Program-made: the position numbers and the translations under genes
The notes under the pieces: generated by a model
The model's input: only the letters and a program-made list of their open reading frames with translations
Told to the model about the DNA's origin: nothing
Databases searched by the model: none
Shown: positions 1-9,084 of the stretch, piece after piece
Numbering within the stretch: the first letter of the stretch is position 1
How the letters are laid out: each line of letters starts with the position of its first letter
Assembly: GCF_023284045.1 (NCBI RefSeq)
Contig: NZ_JAKIKQ010000005.1
Span: 186,001 to 250,000 of the forward strand
DNA: 64,000 nucleotides
DNA from: Shewanella kaireitica
GTDB lineage: Bacteria > Pseudomonadota > Gammaproteobacteria > Enterobacterales > Shewanellaceae
Reading direction: 5' to 3'

Positions 1-216
1 AACTCGTGGTGTAATTGACAACAGTTGGAATAAGCTGACACTTAACACTGCGACATTGGCTAAGCAAAACAGGCTGACGACAAATACAAGCGTCATATCT
101 AAAGAGGGTTTAGCGATATATAGATAGATCACTAAACTAAGGGATATCACGCTGATGAATGAAAGGGTTAGCTGCCATGGCTTTAGTGTGTATCGTTTCA
201 TTGTTAGCATACGCAT
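1..216 (-). CDS. Membrane protein, N-terminal part (runs off window)
   Basis: The reverse strand is open from ATG at 216 to the window edge, giving 72 residues with no stop. The peptide starts MRMLTMKRYTLKPWQLTL and then shows two hydrophobic stretches, about residues 16-34 and 43-65, so it is the beginning of an inner-membrane protein with at least two transmembrane helices. An AGGA-like ribosome site lies just before ATG 216; ATG at 210 or 201 are alternatives. No family can be named from this fragment. Confidence 0.55.
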   Translation of the reverse strand, partial: MRMLTMKRYTLKPWQLTLSFISVISLSLVIYLYIAKPSLDMTLVFVVSLFCLANVAVLSVSLFQLLSITPRV

Positions 217-699
217 TTCCTAACCTTGAGTTGTAAAAACAGCACTGCTTCCGCTGATAATTCAGAAGAGGTATTGCAGCTTTATTGCTGTCTTTCTTAA
301 AAATAGTTTTGCTTTGAGATAATCAACGAAATCGCCAAACCGCCCTGAAGCTCCATCACTAGAGGGCTTTTTGGCAGGCAAAAATCGTGAAATGCATAAA
401 GTAGTGTCTAGCAAGGGATAACACCTATTTAGGTGTCTAAATATGTAGGTGTAAGAGCTGTGATTGAAATTTGCTGTAGAGGTCATTTTAATCCTTTAAA
501 ATATAAGAAATCAGTCCGTGATCGCTTGCCTTGCCTGAATAAGTATAGGATCTAATTTGTTAAACAGGAAACAAGCAATTTAGCGATAAAATATCTATCT
601 GAATGATAAGTATTTTTCACTGGTTAGTTTGCTCTTTTTCGATAGAATCCACTAAATTGATTCTGAGCCTAATCGCCAATAAATGAGTATGAGTTGAAT
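217..699. other. Intergenic region with no supported gene
   Basis: This stretch lies between two divergently read genes and must hold both promoters. A 74-codon reverse reading frame (262-486) has no ribosome site and no recognisable composition, so it is not called. I see no terminator or clear repeat. Confidence 0.5.
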
Positions 700-1053
700 A
701 TGAGTATTGAAAGAATTGAAACAGGCAGTCGAATGAGTCGTATCGTGAAGCATAACGGTACCATCTATCTGTGCGGCCAAGTTTGTAAGGATGCAGAACA
801 AGGGATTACTGAACAGACAAGCTCTATGCTGGAAAAAGTCGATACGCTGCTCGCGCAAGCGGGTAGCGATAGAGAACACATCTTATCGGCGACTATTTAC
901 GTAAAAGATATGCAGTACTTTGCCGAAATGAATGCCGTTTGGGATGCTTGGGTGCCTGAAGGTCATGCGCCAGCACGAGCTTGTGTGGCGGCTAAAATGG
1001 CTCGCGAAGCACTGCTAGTGGAAATATCAGTGGTAGCAGCGGAGAAAGTGTAA
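700..1053 (+). CDS. RidA/YjgF-family protein
   Basis: The 117-residue protein has the length and signatures of the RidA/YjgF/Rid superfamily: an early G-x-I-Y-L-C-G-Q-V segment, a central A-T-I-Y-V-K-D strand, and P-A-R-A-C-V near residue 95, where the arginine matches the one that in RidA contacts the carboxylate of the imine substrate. Such proteins hydrolyse reactive enamine or imine intermediates in the cytoplasm, or bind related small molecules. The divergent sequence fits one of the Rid2-7/YoaB-like groups better than archetypal RidA, so catalytic activity is not assured. ATG 700 is chosen over the in-frame TTG at 694 because the family begins at this point. It appears to be a single gene. 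Confidence 0.85.
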   Translation: MSIERIETGSRMSRIVKHNGTIYLCGQVCKDAEQGITEQTSSMLEKVDTLLAQAGSDREHILSATIYVKDMQYFAEMNAVWDAWVPEGHAPARACVAAKMAREALLVEISVVAAEKV

Positions 1054-1154
1054 GGCAACATTGCGGCTATTTTACAGTTAAGTACTGCCAGTTTTTATCG
1101 GCTATAGGATTGAGGTTCTGATATACTGCCAGCCTGATTTTTTTGGAGGCAATA

Positions 1155-3320
1155 ATGGACGTATCTTCTTTACTAGACGGCCTAAATGACAAGCAGCGTG
1201 AAGCCGTAGGCGCGCCGCAATCTAGCATGTTAGTGTTGGCTGGAGCGGGTAGTGGTAAAACTCGAGTGCTAACACACCGAATCGCTTGGCTAATGCAGGT
1301 CGAACAGCAAAGTCCTTACGCTATTTTAGCGGTAACGTTTACCAATAAAGCAGCTAAAGAGATGCGTGAGCGCGTCGAGAAAGTCGCTGGTGGTAATATG
1401 AGCCGCATGTGGATTGGTACCTTTCATGGTTTAGCCCACCGATTACTGCGTACCCATTATAAAGATGCTAATCTGCCACAAAGCTTCCAAATTTTAGATT
1501 CTGATGATCAACTACGACTGATCAAGCGCATTCTAAAAAGCCTAAACTTGGATGAGAAACAGTATCCACCAAGGCATGCTCAAGGCTATATCAATGGCAA
1601 GAAAGACCTTGGTCTTCGCCCATCGCATATCGATGCGGGTGGCTTTCCTATTGAGCAAAACTTACTGAAAATTTATCAGGTTTATCAAGACTCTTGCGAC
1701 CGCGCAGGTCTGGTCGATTTTGCCGAGATCTTACTGCGCGCTCATGAGCTGTGGCTCAATAAACCGCATATTCTCGACCACTACCAAGACAGGTTTAAAC
1801 ATATCTTGGTGGACGAGTTTCAAGATACCAACGCCATTCAATATGCTTGGATCCGTGTACTCGCGGGCTCGAGCGCTAACGTAATGATAGTGGGTGACGA
1901 TGATCAATCTATTTATGGTTGGCGTGGCGCTCAAGTTGAAAACCTGCACAAGTTCTTAGGCGATTTCCCTACTGCTCAGACTATTCGCTTAGAGCAGAAC
2001 TACCGCTCTAGCGCCAATATTCTTAACGCCTCTAACGAACTGATCGCTAACAACCCTGATCGTATGGGTAAAAAGCTTTGGACCGATGACAAAGATGGTG
2101 AGCCGATAGGGCTTTATTGTGCCTTTAATGAAATGGATGAAGCGCGCTTTATTGTGGGGCGGATTAACGATTGGCAGGATGAAGGTGGCAAGTTAGCAGA
2201 TTGCGCCATTTTATATCGCTCAAATGCGCAATCACGCGTGTTAGAAGAAGCCTTGCTACACAAGGGAATCGCTTACCGCATCTATGGCGGTCTACGATTC
2301 TTCGAGCGCCAAGAGATTAAAGACGCCATGGGTTACTTAAGGCTCATCAGTAATAAAAATGATGATGCCGCCTTTGAGCGTGTAGTGAATACACCTGCGC
2401 GCGGTATTGGCGGTAGAACCTTAGAGATAATGCGTACTACTGCACGTCAGCAAGAGCTTACCCTGTGGGATGCTTGTGTGCGATTGCTAGAGGAAAAAGT
2501 GCTCAGCGGCCGAGCGGCCAATGCCGTGCGTGGTTTTATGGACTTAATCGTCGCGCTAAGAGTTGATACTGAAGAGCAGTCTCTGCACAGGCGCACCGAC
2601 CATGTGATCCAAGCGTCTGGCCTTAAGTTGATGTATGAAACTGAAAAGGGTGAGAAAGCCAGAGCACGTGTTGAAAACTTGGAGGAGCTGGTCACTGCAG
2701 CGCGCAGTTTTGTTGTACCTGAAGAGCTTGAAGATATGGGCGAGCTTGATGCTTTCCTGTCTCACGCAGCACTAGAAGCGGGTGAAGGCCAAGCCGACGA
2801 GTTTACCGATGCGGTGCAGCTAATGACATTACACTCAGCCAAAGGTCTTGAATTCCCTATGGTATTCATGGCGGGGGTTGAAGAGGGATTGTTCCCCAGT
2901 CAGATGGCAATCGATGAAGGTGACCGCCTCGATGAAGAGCGACGCCTTTGTTATGTCGGTATGACCCGAGCGATGCAGCAGCTCTACATAACCTATGCCG
3001 AGTCTCGCCGTATATATGGCCGGGAGAGCTTTGCTAGGCCATCACGCTTTGTGAAAGAGATCCCCGAGCAATTTGTACAAGAGATCCGTATGCGCACCCA
3101 AGTATCGGCGCCGGCAGTAAGCACACGCTTTAGCAAACAGGACAGCTCTTTTAACGAATCAGGTTTCAAAATTGGCCAAAAAGTGAATCATCCAAAATTT
3201 GGTGAAGGTACTGTTACCAATTACGAAGGCAGTGGCCCACAGGCGCGAATTCAGGTCAATTTTTATGATGTTGGCAGTAAGTGGTTAGTGATCGCTTATG
3301 CTCGGCTAGAGAAGCTATAA
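1155..3320 (+). CDS. uvrD: DNA helicase II UvrD
   Basis: This 721-residue protein matches the length and start of enterobacterial UvrD (MDVSxLLDxLNDKQREAV). It is an SF1A 3'-5' helicase acting in nucleotide excision and mismatch repair. Visible motifs are Walker A A-G-A-G-S-G-K-T near residue 30, D-E-F-Q-D-T near 220, G-D-D-D-Q-S-I-Y-G-W-R-G near 245, Q-N-Y-R-S in motif IV, the L-M-T-L-H-S-A-K-G-L-E-F motif V and V-G-M-T-R-A in motif VI. The C-terminus ends in a Tudor-like domain (G-Q-K-V-N-H-P-K-F-G-E-G) that in UvrD contacts RNA polymerase. ATG 1155 is preceded by GGAGG at 1145-1149; an upstream in-frame TTG at 1143 overlaps that site and is rejected. No good LexA box is seen upstream. Confidence 0.97.
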   Translation: MDVSSLLDGLNDKQREAVGAPQSSMLVLAGAGSGKTRVLTHRIAWLMQVEQQSPYAILAVTFTNKAAKEMRERVEKVAGGNMSRMWIGTFHGLAHRLLRTHYKDANLPQSFQILDSDDQLRLIKRILKSLNLDEKQYPPRHAQGYINGKKDLGLRPSHIDAGGFPIEQNLLKIYQVYQDSCDRAGLVDFAEILLRAHELWLNKPHILDHYQDRFKHILVDEFQDTNAIQYAWIRVLAGSSANVMIVGDDDQSIYGWRGAQVENLHKFLGDFPTAQTIRLEQNYRSSANILNASNELIANNPDRMGKKLWTDDKDGEPIGLYCAFNEMDEARFIVGRINDWQDEGGKLADCAILYRSNAQSRVLEEALLHKGIAYRIYGGLRFFERQEIKDAMGYLRLISNKNDDAAFERVVNTPARGIGGRTLEIMRTTARQQELTLWDACVRLLEEKVLSGRAANAVRGFMDLIVALRVDTEEQSLHRRTDHVIQASGLKLMYETEKGEKARARVENLEELVTAARSFVVPEELEDMGELDAFLSHAALEAGEGQADEFTDAVQLMTLHSAKGLEFPMVFMAGVEEGLFPSQMAIDEGDRLDEERRLCYVGMTRAMQQLYITYAESRRIYGRESFARPSRFVKEIPEQFVQEIRMRTQVSAPAVSTRFSKQDSSFNESGFKIGQKVNHPKFGEGTVTNYEGSGPQARIQVNFYDVGSKWLVIAYARLEKL

Positions 3321-3390
3321 CTGGGCTATTTTTAGCGGATTAGCGATAGCAGTTGAATACTGATTCAGCTCAGTCATAATGCAGAGACAT

Positions 3391-3421
3391 CCCAAGCCAA
3401 AAGGAGTTAAATTGGTTTGGG
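3391..3421 (+). other. Hairpin upstream of ubiA
   Basis: CCCAAGCCAA (3391-3400) pairs with TTGGTTTGGG (3412-3421) around an 11-base loop, with one G-T pair. No T-run follows, so it is a leader or partial terminator structure between uvrD and ubiA, not a clear terminator. Confidence 0.4.
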
Positions 3422-3463
3422 TATTAATTAAAGGCCGAAGACGTTTTAGGAGAGCCTAGTAAA

Positions 3464-4327
3464 ATGAATTTAAGGGATAAATTGGATGTCTATCTGCGAC
3501 TAAGTCGTATGGATCGTCCTATTGGCACCTTGCTGCTAATGTGGCCTTGTTTAATGGCATTATGGTTTGCCGCAGGTGGGATGCCTGACATTAAGGTGCT
3601 AGTTATTTTTGTCATTGGTGTGGTGGTGATGCGTGCTTGTGGCTGTGTGATTAATGACTACGCTGACCGCAATCTTGATGCACATGTTGAACGCACTCAA
3701 TCTCGCCCATTAGCCAGTGGTGAAATCAGCAGCAAAGAAGCGCTAATCGTTTTTGTGGTTATGGCGCTGTTTGCTTTTTGCTTGGTGTTATTACTCAACC
3801 CGCTAGTGGTCAAGCTATCAGTAGTTGGCATCATTCTTACTATCATCTATCCGTTTACCAAGCGCTACACCAATATGCCGCAGATGTTCCTTGGCACGGT
3901 TTGGAGTTGGTCGATTCCAATGGCTTATGCCGCACAAACCGGTACCGTTCCGGCTGAAGCTTGGTGGCTATTTGCTGCGAATTGGTGTTGGACGGTTGCT
4001 TACGACACCATGTATGCCATGGTTGATCGTGATGATGACCTCAAAGTCGGCATTAAATCGACGGCTATTTTATTTGGTAAATATGACCGACAGATCATCG
4101 CAACCTTTCAATTCGCCGCCCTTGCATGCTTTATTATTGCTGGGTTAATTGCTGAACGTGGCGTGATTTACGCCAGCGGTATTTTTGCTTTTATCGGCTT
4201 CGCACTATACCAGCAAAAGCTTATTTTTGGCCGCGAAAGAGCGCCTTGCTTTAAAGCATTTTTGAATAATAACTGGGCCGGTATGGCACTGTTTATTGCG
4301 CTTGGATTAGATTATTTAGTTTTTTAA
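3464..4327 (+). CDS. ubiA: 4-hydroxybenzoate polyprenyltransferase
   Basis: UbiA attaches the polyprenyl chain to 4-hydroxybenzoate in ubiquinone synthesis, in the inner membrane. The 287-residue protein is strongly hydrophobic with about eight to nine helices. It carries both Asp-rich prenyl-diphosphate motifs: N-D-Y-A-D-R-N-L-D at residues 64-72 and [13 protein letters not shown] near 180. The start has AGGAGAG ten bases upstream. The usual partner ubiC is not adjacent here; uvrD lies upstream and a strong terminator closes the unit at 4381. Confidence 0.96.
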   Translation: MNLRDKLDVYLRLSRMDRPIGTLLLMWPCLMALWFAAGGMPDIKVLVIFVIGVVVMRACGCVINDYADRNLDAHVERTQSRPLASGEISSKEALIVFVVMALFAFCLVLLLNPLVVKLSVVGIILTIIYPFTKRYTNMPQMFLGTVWSWSIPMAYAAQTGTVPAEAWWLFAANWCWTVAYDTMYAMVDRDDDLKVGIKSTAILFGKYDRQIIATFQFAALACFIIAGLIAERGVIYASGIFAFIGFALYQQKLIFGRERAPCFKAFLNNNWAGMALFIALGLDYLVF

Positions 4328-4380
4328 TTATTGTACCAATTATCTCAGTATCACTGAGGTAATGATAAGTTCATCATTAT

Positions 4381-4409
4381 AAACGCCTTCCATCTGAAGG
4401 CGTTTTTTT
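4381..4409 (+). terminator. Rho-independent terminator of ubiA
   Basis: AACGCCTTC (4382-4390), loop CATCT, GAAGGCGTT, then a run of T. The stem is perfect. Confidence 0.92.
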
Positions 4410-4605
4410 ATGGCCAGCTGCCGCACTGAAAAACGGGCATTGCTGTGCCCAACCTTGCTTGAACATTTGCAGAACTGTCTATACTTAATGTGTCATGGGT
4501 AACCTACATAGGCCATTTGGTCTTCATTTTACCATCCACTTAAAGCGTTACCCCATCGATACTATGGCGACAAACAAAAGGAATTGTTTGCATGGAGGAG
4601 AGCAT

Positions 4606-5142
4606 ATGTCGTATTGGGTAACTAGCTTCGATTCGAGCCAATGGGCCGACTATGAATTAGCACTGTTGATGGTCGCCATTCTTATCTTGGTTATTTGGAT
4701 TTGCGTATGTTTGTTTAAGCCTCAAGGGGCTTTACGTTGGACCGCAGCGGTATTGAGCTGCGTTGTGCTTAGTGGCGTGTGCCTTACAAGCCGAGTCGAC
4801 GCACTGCAGTTAAGTTCGTTGTTAACTAAAGGGCAGAACATCGAGGTACTCGATGGAAGTTATCGTTACGGACGTTATCATTTCCCCCATAATTCAGCTC
4901 ACGGCGTCGACTTTCGAGAGATCCATATTGGCGGGCGGATATTAAAGCTGTATCACGCTGGGTATCTTGAGCATACTCGCTGCTATCGCAGTTTTTATAA
5001 CAGTAATGAGTTCGATGACAATGCCCAGCTACGTTTATACATACATTGGTATGAACGTGAAATCGAACATAACAGCGATACCGTAAAGATTAGAACCCCA
5101 TGTATTCTGCGCATAGAGCAGCTTGGTACTGAAGCTGCCTAA
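4606..5142 (+). CDS. Membrane protein of unknown function
   Basis: The 178-residue product starts MSYWVTSFDSSQW and has two adjacent transmembrane helices (about residues 18-37 and 43-60). A soluble region of about 115 residues follows, rich in Tyr, His and charged residues (for example D-G-S-Y-R-Y-G-R-Y-H-F). The topology suggests a membrane anchor with an exposed C-terminal domain. ATG 4606 is chosen because GGAGGAGAG lies immediately upstream; the longer frame from 4495 has no ribosome site. The stop overlaps by four bases the stop of the convergent esterase gene. No family is recognised. Confidence 0.72.
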   Translation: MSYWVTSFDSSQWADYELALLMVAILILVIWICVCLFKPQGALRWTAAVLSCVVLSGVCLTSRVDALQLSSLLTKGQNIEVLDGSYRYGRYHFPHNSAHGVDFREIHIGGRILKLYHAGYLEHTRCYRSFYNSNEFDDNAQLRLYIHWYEREIEHNSDTVKIRTPCILRIEQLGTEAA

Positions 5143-6056
5143 TTGACTTTTTCGCTGACGCCATTGTTAAGGTTAAACAACCAGTAAAGCCCCTGTATGG
5201 CGCTCGTCGGAAAAGCCGTTTCATGGCTCGCTTCGTCGATAATCAGCAACTTGCTATTAATGCCTCTCGCCGTATTTTTTGGGCTATTAATGCTGTCGAT
5301 CGTTGTTTTAAACTGCTGCGCATCAGCGACCATATCAAAGTTTGAAAAGCCGCCATCGCGATTATGTTCTAGTGCGCCAATCCCAATAAAGACGTTGGCT
5401 TTTATGTTGAACAAGGTCTTTTTTTGCTGCTTCATTACCTCAAATATCATCTGTTTATGCCACCAAAATGATGGGCTGCCGAGCACATAGTTACGAAACA
5501 ACTCAGGCTTTTTAAGCAGAATATAACCGCCTAACAGCCCACCTAAAGAGTTACCAACAAAAGTGCGTTGTGTAGGCTCTGCTCTGAAATGCTGCTGCAT
5601 ATAGGGCAATATTTTGTGTTGTAGAAAGGCAATATGCCTATCGGCACCACCAGTCTGTTTTTTCCAGCTTCTGTCAATGCTTGGGGTAAAATCTCGCACT
5701 CGGCTCTTGTCGCCTCGAAGGCCATTTTGCCATGAGATCCCAACTAATATCGCCTGCTGCATTTTATTCGAGTTCATTGGAAAGCGAGTCGCACCTGAGA
5801 CAATTTGAAAGGCATACATAGCGTCGGTGATATAAATAACGGGGTAGTGTTTAGCCTTATTGCGCTCTGCGCTATAGCCTTTAGGTAGCTTAATATAGAG
5901 CTCATAGCTTCTATCGCTATCTTGCAGCGCCACGGTTTGGGTTCGAGGAATGGTAAACGCAGTATTATCGTCAGCGCTGGCGCTTGTTAATGCCGATAAC
6001 ATTAGCAAGCTAATGAGAGCCAATAAAGAACCTGAGAGGGAGAGTAACTTAAGCAA
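5139..6056 (-). CDS. Secreted alpha/beta-hydrolase, Fes/IroE-like esterase
   Basis: The product has an N-terminal signal peptide (L-L-A-L-I-S-L-L-M-L-S-A-L-T-S-A-S-A) and then the alpha/beta-hydrolase core typical of the COG2819 group: Y-P-V-I-Y-I-T-D-A, a nucleophile elbow G-N-S-L-G-G, and a late histidine in E-A-S-H-E-T. Family members include siderophore esterases and related serine hydrolases; no siderophore genes are nearby, so the substrate is unknown. The start is unclear. The open frame reaches TTG 6104, but TTG 6056 has AGGA at a workable distance and gives a normal signal peptide, so it is preferred. A second esterase of this family lies at 52.2-53.4 kb. Confidence 0.82.
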   Translation of the reverse strand: MLKLLSLSGSLLALISLLMLSALTSASADDNTAFTIPRTQTVALQDSDRSYELYIKLPKGYSAERNKAKHYPVIYITDAMYAFQIVSGATRFPMNSNKMQQAILVGISWQNGLRGDKSRVRDFTPSIDRSWKKQTGGADRHIAFLQHKILPYMQQHFRAEPTQRTFVGNSLGGLLGGYILLKKPELFRNYVLGSPSFWWHKQMIFEVMKQQKKTLFNIKANVFIGIGALEHNRDGGFSNFDMVADAQQFKTTIDSINSPKNTARGINSKLLIIDEASHETAFPTSAIQGLYWLFNLNNGVSEKVN

Positions 6057-6248
6057 AAGACTGCTTCCTGAAGAATGACTATGAACGGCTAAACATACGC
6101 GCAATGTATCGGATTTGGTAGTACTAACATTAGTTTACACTTAAGTTGTGGTTGTCTGCGGGCTTCACTTTCAATTAACGCGATATATGGGTACGTTAAG
6201 TGAGCAGTTGAACAGGAATAACAATCATCATAATCGCAGGGAGCCAAT

Positions 6249-7298
6249 ATGCGGCGCAGCGTAAAATTCAGGATAAGCTTTTTAGCACTGGCCATTATCA
6301 GCTATGTGTTAGGGTTCAACACTCTTCCAGACACCTTATTAACTGATATTGATGAGCTCAAACTCGCCGCAGTAGCAGGTCTCTACTTTGTGATTTTGCC
6401 AATCTTCTATTGGTTGTGGATAATCAAAGCAGGCCAACAGAAAGCGTGGAAGTTGCTGCTTATTTTTAGTCTAAGTGGCTTGATGGCTAGACTCAGTTTT
6501 CCTGCCGAAATTGCCAGCTATTTTGAATTTATCATGTGGTTTAGGTACCCGATTATTGCCATATTGCTCGTCATTGAGCTGTACTTGATGGTCAGTATTG
6601 TTAAAGGACTTTGGCAAGCGCGTAGTTTAAAAGGCGACCCTAGAGTTCATATTGTTGAAAAGTATCAAGACGAAGATGACAAGAAGCGCTCTTTAGCATT
6701 GGTGTTGGCGTCAGAGCCTGCAAGTTGGTACTACGCCATCCCTTGGTTTACCCGGAATCATGTTGAGAGTGATCATTCAATAGCGCTGTTATCAGGCAAG
6801 CCTTGGGCATGGTTGCTGATGTTAATCGCAACGATTGCGTCTGCTACCGTGGTGTATCTACTACTGGCGCAGTGGAGTGAGTTAGTGGCGATTATCATCT
6901 CCAGTATTATCGCTTACGGGGTTATTTTTATTACTGCCAACTACCGAGTTTCTCGCCATTACTCTGTTTATATCCAACAGGACAAACTGGTCATTAACAA
7001 CAGCATGTGGGGCTTTTTGGCTATCGATATAAATGATATTGCAGAGGTCGAAGTTGGCGAGTGGCACAAACAAACCCAAGACTCAGAACTACTAAGCGTA
7101 GGCCGTGGTAATAGCGCAAATTTACAACTTAAATTTAGCCAACCGCAGACTTACTTTGGTGCACTCGGTCAGTTGCCCGAGCAGATAGAGGAGCTTAAAT
7201 TAGTCGTCAGTGACCCACAAGGTTTAGCTGCTGAGCTTGAGTTATTGCGCTCAGAGGACGTTGAGTTGTCAAATATTGAAGTTGCCAAAGCGGGCTGA
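6249..7298 (+). CDS. Polytopic membrane protein of unknown function
   Basis: The 349-residue protein has about four N-terminal helices (residues 7-23, 37-58, 68-87, 97-118). A hydrophilic loop with D-E-D-D-K-K-R follows, then two more helices (about 183-233), then a soluble C-terminus beginning R-H-Y-S-V-Y-I-Q-Q-D-K-L-V-I-N. That C-terminus resembles the beta-rich PH-like part seen in many bacterial membrane proteins of unknown role. GGGAG precedes ATG 6249. It is transcribed divergently from the esterase gene. I do not recognise a named family. Confidence 0.75.
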   Translation: MRRSVKFRISFLALAIISYVLGFNTLPDTLLTDIDELKLAAVAGLYFVILPIFYWLWIIKAGQQKAWKLLLIFSLSGLMARLSFPAEIASYFEFIMWFRYPIIAILLVIELYLMVSIVKGLWQARSLKGDPRVHIVEKYQDEDDKKRSLALVLASEPASWYYAIPWFTRNHVESDHSIALLSGKPWAWLLMLIATIASATVVYLLLAQWSELVAIIISSIIAYGVIFITANYRVSRHYSVYIQQDKLVINNSMWGFLAIDINDIAEVEVGEWHKQTQDSELLSVGRGNSANLQLKFSQPQTYFGALGQLPEQIEELKLVVSDPQGLAAELELLRSEDVELSNIEVAKAG

Positions 7299-7432
7299 TT
7301 GTGAGCTGGTAAATGGCTTTTATCTGTTTATGGTAATTGGTTTTTCTAGCTTAGTTTTGGACAAAAGTTTGTTGGTGCTTAAAGCACTTCTGCATCTAAA
7401 AGCCAAACCAATCAAACTTCGTTTGATGTAAG

Positions 7433-7542
7433 GTCGTGGCGCTTCGTCCATTCTTGCAACAAAGAGTCGAACCAAGGGGCAAAGCGCTTGCGCCCGCTCT
7501 TGATTTCACATGAGTCATTCCCTCAGCGCCCCAGACGAAATT
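7433..7542 (+). repeat. Left arm of an imperfect inverted repeat
   Basis: Three blocks of this arm occur in the same order, inverted, at 8893-8973. GTCGTGGCGCTTCG (7433-7446) is one. A 24-base block at 7472-7495, matching the inverted copy exactly, is the second. The third is CCCTCAGCGCCCC plus GACGAAATT (7516-7542). The spacers between blocks differ. The central block is itself nearly palindromic (AAGGGGC...GCGCCC). Together the arms bracket about 1.54 kb. Confidence 0.8.
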
Positions 7543-7587
7543 GTCTCCCTTGTACTTATTCGAAATAACCTAACGCTTCCGATGGGA

Positions 7588-7785
7588 CATCTGACGTAAA
7601 TGGATTTACGAATGCCGTGATGGCATGGTCAATGATGTTCCCGACATCATATAGACATTTCCCATATCCATATGGGTCAGATGCCAAAGAACGGCCTGTC
7701 CCGCGAAAGCTATGCCCACGTCTGATAGGCTGGATGCCTGAATGTCTTAAAGTGCATGGATGCACGAGAAAGACCGTGTGGGCAT
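7588..7785. repeat. Cluster of hairpins inside the bracketed block
   Basis: Six short perfect hairpins are packed into 200 bases: CGTAAATGGATTTACG (7595-7610), ATGCCgtgatGGCAT (7612-7626), ATGATGTtcccgACATCAT (7632-7650), CCCATATCCATATGGG (7661-7676), AGGCtggatGCCT (7727-7739) and GTGCATGGATGCAC (7752-7765). The first four sit inside an outer stem CATCTGAC (7588-7595)/GTCAGATG (7676-7683), and the last two inside ATGCCCAC (7712-7719)/GTGGGCAT (7778-7785). A weak open frame (7617-7865) crosses it but looks incidental. Confidence 0.75.
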
Positions 7786-7990
7786 TACGGACTTTGGCTT
7801 ATAAAGAGTCTTCAACGCACTTCGGCAACTCCGATGGGGAGTGGGTGTATTGGGTGAGTCTGTAATGGCTGTTAGTCACTAAATATCTGCCCAACGGGCA
7901 AGCTCATTATTGGCCAGGAATGCTTTAGAGCTAAAGATCTGCGAATGATGAATTTAATTAGGGAAAATATGACAAACAGGTATGCGGTAG
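7786..7990. other. Intergenic sequence with no supported gene
   Basis: This joins the hairpin cluster to the attC-like site. I see no ribosome site linked to a credible reading frame and no terminator. Confidence 0.4.
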
Positions 7991-8090
7991 CGGCTACAAC
8001 AAGGCGTACCCCACCGAACTAGCAAAGCGTACCGAACTTCGTACCAAAACCGCCGAGTGTAACGTATAACCTTGATTGCTTTGTTATAAT
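7991..8090 (-). other. Candidate attC-like recombination site
   Basis: Read on the reverse strand, TTATAACAAAGCAATCAAG begins only a few bases after the stop codon of the gene at 8092-8667. About 100 bases further, GCCTTGTTGTAG forms its imperfect inverted partner (9 of 12 positions). This placement and the TTATAACAA core resemble integron attC sites of the Vibrio repeat type. The core match is not strict and no integrase is present, so this is only a candidate. Confidence 0.35.
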
Positions 8091-8091
8091 T

Positions 8092-8667
8092 TCAATTCGA
8101 TACGCCTAAGTATTTTATAGCTGAACGTGTAATACGAAAGATTCGGCTTCCATTAGAACCTCGATCAGGTATCAAAAAACCTAGTTTCACAAGTTGTCCC
8201 AAGTCATCTTCAATGAAACGAGGCTCGCTAATTTCAATAGACTCAGAAGCATCCATAAGGATAAAACTCGTTTGATTACAAGTAACATCGATAATTGAGC
8301 TACCGCCAGATTTATCTATTTGGCGAATGACAGATATAGCCTGTTGTGACAATTCTATATTAGGGTTTATTGCAGAAGATATATTTTTAAAACCATTTAT
8401 CTGAGATGCCAGCTGCATCATTGATTCATCGAGAATATTCAACTGCTTCATCACAGCATCATGATTCTCTGACAAGAGCGATTTTATACCTAATCCCAGT
8501 AGATGATTTGAGTTAATTTCAGTTATCGTTTGCTTATGCCTTTTGCTCTCTAACCACAGCATAAATTCTTTAAATTCATCATCTGAAGTAGCTCTGCGTT
8601 CAGATTTAAAGTTACAGATAAGCCCAATAATAGTTGCAAACCCGCCTGCTAAAACTGTTGGTTCCAT
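8092..8667 (-). CDS. Hypothetical membrane-anchored protein in accessory block
   Basis: The 191-residue protein starts MEPTVLAGGFATIIGLICNF, a short N-terminal membrane segment. A charged helical middle follows, then a C-terminal part (D-D-L-G-Q-L-V-K-L-G-F-L-I-P-D-R near 160) that could be a small winged-helix fold. AGGAGG sits at ideal distance from ATG 8667. The gene is isolated inside the inverted-repeat bracket and is more AT-rich than its neighbours, which suggests acquisition. No family is recognised; a cargo gene of a mobile cassette is the best guess. Confidence 0.7.
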   Translation of the reverse strand: MEPTVLAGGFATIIGLICNFKSERRATSDDEFKEFMLWLESKRHKQTITEINSNHLLGLGIKSLLSENHDAVMKQLNILDESMMQLASQINGFKNISSAINPNIELSQQAISVIRQIDKSGGSSIIDVTCNQTSFILMDASESIEISEPRFIEDDLGQLVKLGFLIPDRGSNGSRIFRITRSAIKYLGVSN

Positions 8668-8892
8668 CAAAACCTCCTATAAATCATAACGGCTTATTCA
8701 TTAGTCGCTCGATAACGTTCTTAGCAACTCGTTATTTTTTTAACAAACTATCACTGCTAAGGTATTGCTGTAAATAGATAATATCTAAGTTTAAGCTATA
8801 TGCTTTTCGGCATCTTAAGTGGGTAGATAAAGCCTAGGATTTTCAATGAACTCACAGAATCAAATCTCCCCCGTTGGAAATTTTGTTTTTTA

Positions 8893-8973
8893 AATTTCGC
8901 CGGGGCGCTGAGGGATTGTCAAGGGGCGCAAGCGCTTTGCCCCTTGGCTCGGGTGTGGGCGAAGCGCCACGAC
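8893..8973 (-). repeat. Right arm of the inverted repeat
   Basis: This is the inverted partner of 7433-7542: AATTTCGCCGGGGCGCTGAG (8893-8912), an exact 24-base block (8924-8947) and TGGGCGAAGCGCCACGAC (8956-8973). The rest of the 8668-9084 gap is AT-rich and holds the promoter of the gene at 8667. Confidence 0.8.
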
Positions 8974-9084
8974 TTTGATTTGGGTTTTGATTTAGGTTTT
9001 GATTTTAAAGCTTGATGCCTAACTAAATCATTCTTGATTAAAAGTGAATGACACCCTAACTAAAACTAAACAACCCAATTAAGA

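Noticed and set aside
262..486. Reverse open frame of 74 codons
   Set aside because: No ribosome site, no domain and no sensible composition; lies in a promoter gap.
1116..1130. Possible LexA box before uvrD (CTGATATACTGCCAG)
   Set aside because: The half sites are nine bases apart, not ten, and the centre is not the alternating AT run; SOS control cannot be claimed.
7617..7865. Forward open frame of 82 codons
   Set aside because: It runs across the hairpin cluster, and its peptide simply reflects the palindromic DNA; no ribosome site.
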